NCBI GenBank assembly: GCA_964019695.1
Contig: OZ026514.1
Location: forward strand, 102,886,345-102,950,344
Length of the DNA: 64,000 bases
DNA from: Loripinus fragilis
Lineage: Eukaryota > Mollusca > Bivalvia > Lucinida > Lucinidae
Reading direction: 5' to 3'
A program made the translations under genes and the position numbers. Positions 56,601-64,000 of the stretch are shown piece by piece (the stretch's first letter is position 1; each line of letters opens with the position of its first letter). Under the pieces are notes generated by a model, which saw nothing but the letters and a program-made list of their open reading frames with translations, searched no databases and was not told where the DNA came from.

Positions 56601-56965
56601 TATATTGTGCACAAAAATTCACCTGACGTTGACCTATATGTATGAATAAATTAACGTCGGATGACTCAGTATAAATAAGGAATCGACAGCAAAACGTATA
56701 CAATTGGGAAGGTTCGATAAACTACGTAAATCGTGCTACAATTGTGATCACTTTCAATACCTAATTGACATCTGAGGTATTTCATCTAACATAGGTGTGT
56801 CGGTATAGCGAAGCAATTGTAAGGACAGAGTCCCTTGTCGAATCCCGACCAAAGTTGGGGATTTTTTTAGTTATTAAATTCTATTTTACACCCTAAAATG
56901 TATGGATGATCTTCTCATTGTTTTACCTTGTGAAATCTCATACCAAATTGTACGCTTTTCACACA
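56601..56965. other. Gap with a weak tRNA-like fragment
   Basis: 56795-56860 (GGTATAGCGAAGCAATTG, GTCGAATCCCGACC) resembles a decayed tRNA-derived head with box B, but no SINE body was matched. Confidence 0.35.
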
Positions 56966-56971
56966 CAACCT

Positions 56972-57409
56972 CAGGGGTGTGGAAATAGTAAAATTTTCTA
57001 CTGGTCCAGGGACAAGTAAATTGCCATAATGTACTTGTCCACAGGTATTATACTTTCCCGAAAGAACAAACAAGCTTATACCTCTCTGTGCTTAAACAAT
57101 TTACTCTTTCAAAAACATTATGAAACCAGATACCAACTCTTGCAAACAATATAGATCAACTAATCAGCTGGCTTCCCTTGTAAACAATGTAGATCCAGAT
57201 CAGCTGGCTTCTGTAGAAGCCAGCTGATCAGGATCCACACTGTTTTAAATGCAATATATGAGCTCGTTATAATCAAAATATGAAATACAGAATTCTATTA
57301 ATTTATACATTTGTACATGTCCAAGGACAAGTAAATAGAAATTTTCAACTTGTCCTGAATAAAATGGGACCAGGTCGGACAAGTCGAGCATGGTATTTTC
57401 ACAACCCTG
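56972..57409. mobile_element. hAT-like non-autonomous element, 438 bp
   Basis: Ends CAGGGGTGTGGAAATA and the reverse complement of TATTTTCACAACCCTG, flanked by CAACCT at 56966-56971 and 57410-57415. Repeated ACAAGTAAAT / ACTTGTCC subterminal motifs. A GATCAGCTGGCTTC hairpin repeat is nested at 57140-57245. The hAT label rests on the CAGGG-type TIR; the apparent 6-bp duplication is shorter than the usual 8. Confidence 0.72.
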
Positions 57410-57428
57410 CAACCTAAATTGCAAGATG

Positions 57429-57630
57429 TTCACACAGAATCATTTTTATAGGACAGCTGATGTCACAGGTGTAAGCTGTAGAACAGTTGACAGGGTAAGG
57501 AGAAACTGGGATGTTTTTGTCACCAAGGAATATGTGGATTGTGGGCCGTACAAGTCTATAGGTGGGTTTGACCAGGCTGCCATAAGACTAACATGAGATC
57601 ACCTAATTTTACACATTTAAGAAGCAGCTC
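57429..57630 (+). pseudogene. Transposase-like HTH fragment
   Basis: The plus frame gives a helix-turn-helix-like segment RTADVTGVSCRTVDRVRRN, then about 20 residues and GGFDQAAIRLT. After a one-base shift comes HEIT-(stop)-FYT. The pattern T[AG]VS-RTV-R...FD-AAIRR-VHEFY is known from HTH-bearing DDE-transposon-like proteins common in invertebrates. The stop, the frameshift and the lack of a catalytic domain mark it as a relic. It starts just after the hAT-like element, whose insertion may have cut it. Assignment is tentative. Confidence 0.42.
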
Positions 57631-57667
57631 CAGACTATCTAGTTTTCAGTGCTTAGTTCAATAAAAA

Positions 57668-59335
57668 ACTAGAGGACCTGAAGGTCCTGAGGCGCTCACC
57701 TGATCTCCTTAATAATGTTAAAATAGGTCAAGGTCAACTACAGCTTATAATGGAACAAATATTGTTTTACCATATATGTTGCAGACATTTTGGTCAAGTG
57801 ACTTAAACAATCTAATGAATAATCCATCAAACAGCCCAGTGATTTCTGAGAAACAGATGTTTAGATAGGTGTGTGGCAGTCCAAATGAGTGGCCTTGGAT
57901 AAAAGGTCACAGGTCAGCTTGAAATTTGGTACTAAATACAAGATTTTTCCCAAATAAATGCATAAGGAATCAAATTTGACCTTGCCATAAAGTAGGTCAA
58001 GGTCAACCTAGATTAGTCATTTGTGCAAAACTGGTAGGGCCCACATCCCCAATGCTACATACCAAGTCCCAAGGCCATTGGCCTTTTGGTTCCAGAGAAG
58101 ACGACATTTTTAGGGTTTTAACCATATATGGGCATGGTGGCCATCTTGGTCATGTGACCAGTACAATTGGTATAAATTTTGGCCAACCTATCATAAGGAA
58201 TCTTCATATGAAATTTGAGTTCAAATGGCCTAGCGGTTTCTGAGGAAACTATGTTTTGAAGTGTTGATGGGACTCCAATATGAGCGACCTTGGCCGAAAA
58301 GTTAAAGGTCAACCTTGACCTTTGAAACTTATTTATAGCCATTGTCTCATTTGGTTTAACATATCAAGTGAGAATAATGACTTTGGCCTCAACAGTTTTC
58401 AAAAAATTCAATTTTCAAAAAAAAATCCCATTTAAATGCATTAGGAAGCAAATTTGACCTTGACGTTAAGTAGGTCAAGGTCAACTTAGGTTCATCATTT
58501 GAACAAACTTGGTAGGCCCCACATCCCCAATGCTACATACCAAGTCCCAAGGTCATCGGCCTTCTGGTTCTGGAGAAGAAGATTTTTAAATGGTTTTAAC
58601 CATATATGGGCGTGGTGGCAATCTTGGTCATGTGACCAAAATATTTTGCATAAATTTTCGCTAACTTATCATAAGAAGTCTTCACATGAAATTTGAGTTC
58701 AATTGGGCCAATGGTTTGTGAGAAAACCATGTTTTAATATATTGATGGGACTCCAATATGTTCGACCTAAGCTGAAAGGTCAAAGGTCAACCTTGACCTT
58801 TGAAACTTATTTATAGCCATTGTCTCATTAGGTTAAAAATATCATGTGAGAATAATGACAAAAGCTTCCAAAGTTTTCAAAAAATCAACTTTTCAGAAAT
58901 TTTCCCATTTAAATGCATTAGGAAGCAAATTTGACCTTGACGTTAAGTAGGTCAAGGTCAACCTAGGATCATCATTTGAACAAACTTGGTAGGCCCCACA
59001 ACCCCAATGCTACATACCAAGTCCCAAGGTCATCGGCCTTCTGGTTCTGGAGAATAAGATTTTTTAAGGGTTTTTACCATATATGGGCGTGGCGGCCATC
59101 TTTGTCATGTGACCAAGACCATTTGAACAAACTTTCGTTACCCCATCCTAAGGAGTCTCCATGTGAAATATGAGTTCAATTGGCCCAGTAGTTTCAGAGG
59201 AGAAGATGTTTGAAAATGTTGACGGACGACGGATGGACGACGGACGGACGGACGACGGACGGACGGACGCCGGACGCCGGAGTCTCAAGTATACTATTAG
59301 CTCACCAATGAGCCTTCGGCTCAGGTGAGCTAATA
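57668..59335. mobile_element. Bivalve-type dispersed element with ~478-bp internal tandem repeats
   Basis: Starts CTAGAGGACCTGAAGGTCCT. Contains 2.6 tandem units of 477-478 bp (CCCCAATGCTACATACCAAG at 58047, 58525 and 59002). Ends with a (GACGGACG)n stretch (59221-59280), then the hairpin GAGCCTTCGGCTC and AGGTGAGCTAA. A hairpin about 10 nt before CTAA recalls a Helitron-type 3' end, but no matching 5' TC end was seen. No coding capacity. Confidence 0.65.
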
Positions 59336-59369
59336 AACTTATCTGTACAATTTCAATATCTGACTTCAA

Positions 59370-59544
59370 CCTGACCCAGAGGTCAGGGGTGTGTGTACGG
59401 TCAAAGTGTTTGCTTTAATGTTAGCATATACTTCATTTGATATGCAACATTCAGATCATTTTTTGCCTTTTAATCCAACCCACAGGTTGAGGGTGTGTGT
59501 AAGGACAGAATATGTGCTTGCATGGTGCTCTACGGTGCTCCATT
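59370..59544. repeat. ~127-bp tandem repeat, left part (continues at 63728)
   Basis: GGTTGAGGGTGTGTGTAAGG and ACAGAATATGTGCTTGCATG are shared with 63728-64000. The array is interrupted by the 59545-63727 element. Confidence 0.8.
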
Positions 59545-59999
59545 CAGGGTTCATACAAACTATCACAAAATAAAATTCCCTGACATTTCCCTGACTTTTC
59601 CCTGACGCTAATCCAAATTTCCCTGACAAAACTGTACTCGCAAGAGAAACTTGGTTTTATTCAAACCTTTGTGAAAAGCTACTGTAAACAGCTTTATTTT
59701 CAATTAAGAGTAATTATTTTGAATTTTTGCAAAGTTTTCAGCACTTTTCTATTAAATAGCTATGTTTTCAACATAGAAATTTACAGGTAGTCAAATAATT
59801 GTATGTTAAAACTGTTGTCTTCTGTCAAAAATTGATATGTTGACCTCTAAACCTCCCCTAAAGCCACCAAAGCCACCCATAATGCAACCAGTATATAGAG
59901 GAAAGCAAATCATTATTAGCTGGATATGATATATTGCTTTGTAAAAGCCACAACAGAAAATGTTTTTGATAAAATTCCTCTAAATCCTGTTGACAACGG

Positions 60000-61230
60000 A
60001 TGGCGCATGATGGATGACACACAAACCACATTTAGTGATCTCAACAGCTCACTCCTAGCACAAAGTGCTTAGGTGAGCTAACAAGAAGCTTAATGAGATG
60101 AAACCCCTGACCTGAGCTGTTGACTTCTTGGTTTCAGATGATTTTTTGATTATTTTTTATGTGTCTACAGGAGCAAATGACCCCCTGATTCAGTGGGTCA
60201 CTGGGTGTGACAGTGGCCAATTTGAACCCTAGGGGCATGGTTGGCAGGATTTACATTGTGAATAACTATGCACTGCTACATACTAGTAAATATAGAAGCT
60301 GTGTGCTTCATGGATTCACTCAGAATTTAAAAAAAAGTTTTTCCACGTTATAAGTGTATGGAAGCTAATGATCCTCAGGGCGTGGCCAATTTGAATCCCA
60401 GGGGCATGGTTGGGACAATTTATGTAGGGGATCACTAGACATTACTATATACTAAATATATAAGATGTGACCCTCATGGTTATAGATTAGAAGATGTTTA
60501 AATAAAGGCTTTCCCATTATATGTCTAAGCAAGCTATTGATCCCCAAGGGTGTGGCCATTTTGCACCCAAGGGGCTTATTTGGCAGGATTTATGTACGGG
60601 ATTAGTACTGTAGATATTGCTACATATTTATTATATAAGCTGTGGGCCAAATGGTTTCAGAGAAAATGTCTTCTGTTTTCCCTTTACAAGCCTATGTGAG
60701 TTATTTGTCCACCGTGAGTGCATGCATGTGGCCATGGGCTTGATGCTGGGGAGCATTAGAAATTGCTACATACTAAATATATATGGTTTAAGAGAAGAAT
60801 TTTTAAGTTTTTACCAAAATAAGTTTATGGGAGCTATTGATCCCTGGGGTGTGGCCAGTTTTGACTCAATGGCTTGATTGGTAAGATTTATGTAGGGGAT
60901 CACTAGACATTGCTAAATACGAACTATAAAAGCTGTCTGCATCATGGTTTCAGATGAAGTTTTTTTTTTAATTTTCTCATTATAAGTCTATAGGGGCTTT
61001 ACCTTGCCATCATCCATGGCAACCAGGTTTCCCGTCTAATCAGCACAAAACAAAAACCTTATACAGCCTTTCCCCTAAATGATGACACTCTACATGAAAT
61101 TTTATCACATTTGTCCAATTGACAGAGATATACTTCGACAACAATGACAGACAAAGAGACAGAGAGATGAAGGATACCGGACAATTGCCATACTAATAGC
61201 ACCTTGGGCTCAAGTGAGCTAAAAAGGCAG
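60000..61230. repeat. ~170-bp tandem repeats inside the outer element
   Basis: GTGGCC at 60213, 60382, 60552, 60727 and 60850 anchors units with GGGGCATGG-TGGCAGGATTT, GGGGATCACTAGACATTGCT and TTATAAGTCTATGG. Bounded by GTGCTTAGGTGAGCTAAC (60063-60081) and TTGGGCTCAAGTGAGCTAAA (61203-61222), like the end of 57668-59335. Confidence 0.72.
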
Positions 61231-61299
61231 CTGAAGAGACAAAGGGTGCCAAATCTTTCTATCTTCTTATGTTTAAAGCAATTTAGAAGCTACCAAAAA

Positions 61300-63502
61300 C
61301 AGGGTTCCCACAAATTATATAAAGTAAAATTCCCTGACTATTCCCTGACTTTTCACTGACCCAATTCAAATTTCCCTGACCCAAAATATCGGCATTTGTC
61401 AAGTTTTGTGGGTAATCTATGAGAACGGTTAGTGAATAAACAGCAATTTCAAGCAAATGTTCCTGTATAGTGATAAAATTTATGCTCCTTTCCTCAAAAC
61501 TCTTTAGTTGATCTTATGTCCTCTGGTGATCTTTGACTTCCACTCAGTGCTAAAATGCCTAGCATTACTACCAGAGAGCAATCTGTTCTGCAATAATTAT
61601 TGTCAAACTGTAATTGTTAACTTCCGAGATAATACATGTAATGAGATGTAGATGGATTGGCCTATAAGTGCATGATTTAACTTATTAAAATGCCATGTAA
61701 CCATAACTTAAAAGCAAACAGAACAAAACTGGTTAGCTATACACTGAGCAAAAGTTCTAATTGGTCATCTGTGCTAATGGGTCATCCTTTATATTTGATT
61801 TTGCAAGAAGTATGACAGATATAACGTTGAAATTTTGTATACATAATTCTTTGACTCAATTACTTTGAAAATAATTGATGTATTGTTTTTGAAAATATAA
61901 TACTTTATTGTTGAATAATTGCAATAATTAGAAAATTTGTTCAGTGTATATTATAAATTTGTCATTTTACCACTGACTGATATTTTAGCAACAGGCTTCT
62001 TCATACATTTAGAAGTATCATAAGTCTATATTGCTTAAACAAAGTTTCAGTGTTCCATCAAAAAGTGTGGTAGCCGATTTTTGCCTGTAACCAGAGGCAT
62101 AACCCCATATTTTGAAAGGCCAACTAAATGAAGCTGTCAATTTGTCAATAATTATATAATTTTGCACCCAAATAGTTATATGGAAGGCTTAGGGATTGCC
62201 AAAATCAAATGATGCAGCCTATCCGATGCACCAGGGGGAAAAGGAAACCACAAACAAACAAACAACCTTGAGTAACAAATAATAGAAACTTCATCGTGCA
62301 ACTATTTAATTTGTCTCCACTCACAGTAATGACCAAGATTCATGCAGTTTCATCAAAACTGTGGCAGGAGTTGCCTTAATCCATAAATGAACCATTATAG
62401 TACAAACATAACCTGTTATATCAGGAAGCAAGCAGGAAAAATGACTATGAGAAACAGCTGCCATTTTATAAAGACAAGATTTTCAACATGAAAAGGCTCA
62501 TTGTGTTAATAGTGTGTACTGCTGGGTGAGTAGAGTGAGTATCAAAATGTCTTTCAGTGTATTAAGAGGAGCTCACCTATTAAAACAAACAGGAAATACT
62601 TTCCCAAGTATTCAAAGCTGTCAATCTGTCAATTATATTTTTTCAGCAAAACTTCTTCATACAAAATGTTAACTGTGACCATAGTGTGAAGACAAATGTA
62701 CCATTTTATTCCATCAAAAACTGATCAACATGCAAATAGAAGTTTAGTCCCCTTTTAAAAGATATATAATTTCACAAAGCATTCATTTTGTCAATTTTTG
62801 AAAGCAAGTATCTGAGATTGTTTATAACAAAATATGTGGTATGACAGAGTTAATCAGCACTGTCTCTCTGCTTTAGCATATTATATAAGGATGTATGGAT
62901 AGAAATAACTCTTACAACCATTGGGCCAGACCTCTTACTGTTGTTTTATGAGTGTCTTGAGCACATGAATGTATTTGTGACATTTGAATATTTTATAATA
63001 AGCTCTAAAAGATATTAAAGAAGCAAAGCTCTAAAAGATATTTTAGAAACAAAATGTCACGGACAGACAAACAGAAGGACAGAAAATGAGAAACAGTATT
63101 TCCCCACAGAAACAGTTTTCAGTCCCTATCAATCACGCTCACCACCCTCTGATGATAATATATTTTCCTAGATTATCATAATACAATTTTGTGGATTTAA
63201 CATTTTGGTACTCCAAACAGCATTATTCCTAATATATCAGTCCAGTGATTGATCAGTGTTCTATATCATATTTTGGCTAAAATTTGGACATCCCTAGAGT
63301 TTAGACACATTGATCTACTAATTTGAACAGTAATTATTAACATTAAAAAATATTACAAGTAGTTGTTATAAAATTCCCTGACTTTTCCCTGACTTTTTCC
63401 AAAATTTCAAATTTCCCTGACTCAAATCGAAATTCCCTGACTTTTCCCTGACCTTGAACTTTTTTCATTTTTCACTGACTTTTCCCTGACCGTGGGAACC
63501 CT
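61300..63502. mobile_element. Inner CAGGGTTCCC element, 2.2 kb, nested in the outer one
   Basis: Ends CAGGGTTCCCACA / CGTGGGAACCCTG, flanked by AAAAA on both sides. Same-direction TTCCCTGAC clusters at 61332-61381 and 63372-63489. The interior 61390-63360 is AT-rich with no frame. It holds degenerate repeats like those at 49480-50750 (CCATCAAAAAGTGTGGTAG) and a GGACAGACAAACAGAAGGAC stretch at 63061. Confidence 0.8.
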
Positions 63503-63727
63503 GAAAAAAGATTTAGCTTGTATCCAAAATGTTAAAAAAAACTGCACTAGCCATTTTCTGTTTCTCATCATTTGATACCAGCTGGAAATTGTAAAATTCC
63601 CTGACATTTCCCTGACATTTGACCAAACATTCATTTTTCCCTGACACAACATAAAATTCCCTGACAATTCCCTGACCTTGAAAAAATTTAAATTTCCCTG
63701 ACATTTCCCTGACTCGTATGAACCCTG

Positions 63728-64000
63728 CCATTTCCTTTAATTTGATATGGAATGCGACTAATTTCAGAAAAAAAAATGTTTTGACCTTTGACCCCACCCC
63801 AGGGGTTGAGAGTGTGTGTAAGGACAGAATATGTGCTTGCATGGTGCTCTATGCTCCATTCCCTCCTAATTTGATATGCAACATGACTACTTTCAGAAAA
63901 AAATTGTTTTGACCTTTGACCCCACCCCAGGGTCGAGGGTGTGTGTAAGGACAGAATATGTGCTTGCATGTTGATGCATTCACATGTCCATTTAATTTGA
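63728..64000. repeat. ~127-bp tandem repeat, right part
   Basis: Two units with GACCTTTGACCCCACCCCAG, GTGTGTGTAAGGACAGAATA and TTTGATATG-AA. Continues beyond the window edge. Confidence 0.82.

Larger units (their letters stand above)
59545..63727. mobile_element. Outer CAGGGTTC element, about 4.2 kb including a nested element
   Basis: Ends CAGGGTTCATAC / GTATGAACCCTG, flanked by CCATT (59540-59544 and 63728-63732). Subterminal TTCCCTGAC motifs are clustered at both ends (59576-59625 and 63595-63716), all in the same orientation. The 127-bp tandem units outside give the empty site (GCTCCATTCCC near 63850). No transposase frame. A 5-bp duplication with CAGGG ends suggests a hAT5-like family (inference). 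Confidence 0.82.

Noticed and set aside
57668..59335. Tandem 65-residue frames (NKLGRPH...YQVPRSSAFWF)
   Set aside because: Produced by the 478-bp tandem unit of a non-coding element, interrupted by stops in every unit.
63365..63720. TTCCCTGAC clusters as a plain minisatellite
   Set aside because: The same motif clusters sit just inside both ends of two TIR-bounded elements, so they are better explained as subterminal repeats.

Overview
This is an AT-rich stretch of a eukaryotic, almost certainly molluscan and probably bivalve, genome. The taxon is an inference. It rests on split coding exons with consensus splice sites, dense short palindromic repeats with 'GATCAG' hairpin cores, tRNA-derived SINEs, and the TGACCTTGACC and GGACGGACGG-type repeats common in bivalve intergenic DNA. 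There are no bacterial operons, rRNA genes, CRISPR arrays or intact transposase or reverse-transcriptase genes.

The one recognisable host gene is on the minus strand: the 5' coding end of a DAAM-type formin (Dishevelled-associated activator of morphogenesis). Exon 1 carries the start codon (15862-16017, with 45 nt of spliced 5' UTR to 16062). Exon 2 is 14501-14590 and exon 3 is 648-704. They join in phase 0 with GT/AG junctions and read straight into the conserved DAAM N-terminus. The rest of the gene lies beyond the left edge, and an upstream 5' UTR exon must lie to the right of 16062. So 1-16 kb is DAAM exons and introns, and at least the start of 16-64 kb is 5' UTR intron. No second host gene could be supported.

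Everything else is repeats. Names used below: MITE-A, about 205 bp, TIR CAGTAAAACCTGTCTTAAG, in TA sites, five copies. MITE-B, TIR CCCTTAAAGCGCCAATCAC, two alternative cores. MITE-C, TIR TTAACTCTTTGCATGCTGGG, core hairpin GATCAGGCCCGACA, over ten copies. D, E, F, G and H are further palindromic families. SINE-A is about 200 bp, tRNA-derived, with a 3' end ACGTAAAGAATCAAATC(AAAC)n. SINE-B is about 325 bp with a second tRNA-like head. SINE-C is a third type.

Layout: 0.2-0.7 kb, minisatellite built from the exon 3/intron 3 junction. 0.85-11.2 kb, large foldbacks and inverted pairs around a dead LINE fragment. 11-16 kb, SINEs and MITEs around exons 1 and 2. 16-24 kb, MITEs, SINEs and a GAT microsatellite. 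25-26.7 kb, 32-bp minisatellite split by a SINE-B. 27-51 kb, mixed MITEs and SINEs, including a 41-bp minisatellite (31.5-32.6 kb) grown from a transposon end. 51.8-55 kb, 39-bp satellite with higher-order structure. 56-64 kb, hAT-like elements, a transposase-like HTH relic, and two nested CAGGGTTC elements with 5-bp target duplications.

All identifications are by eye. Family labels for transposons rest on TIRs and target duplications, not on coding sequence. Edges of old copies are approximate to about 10-20 bp.
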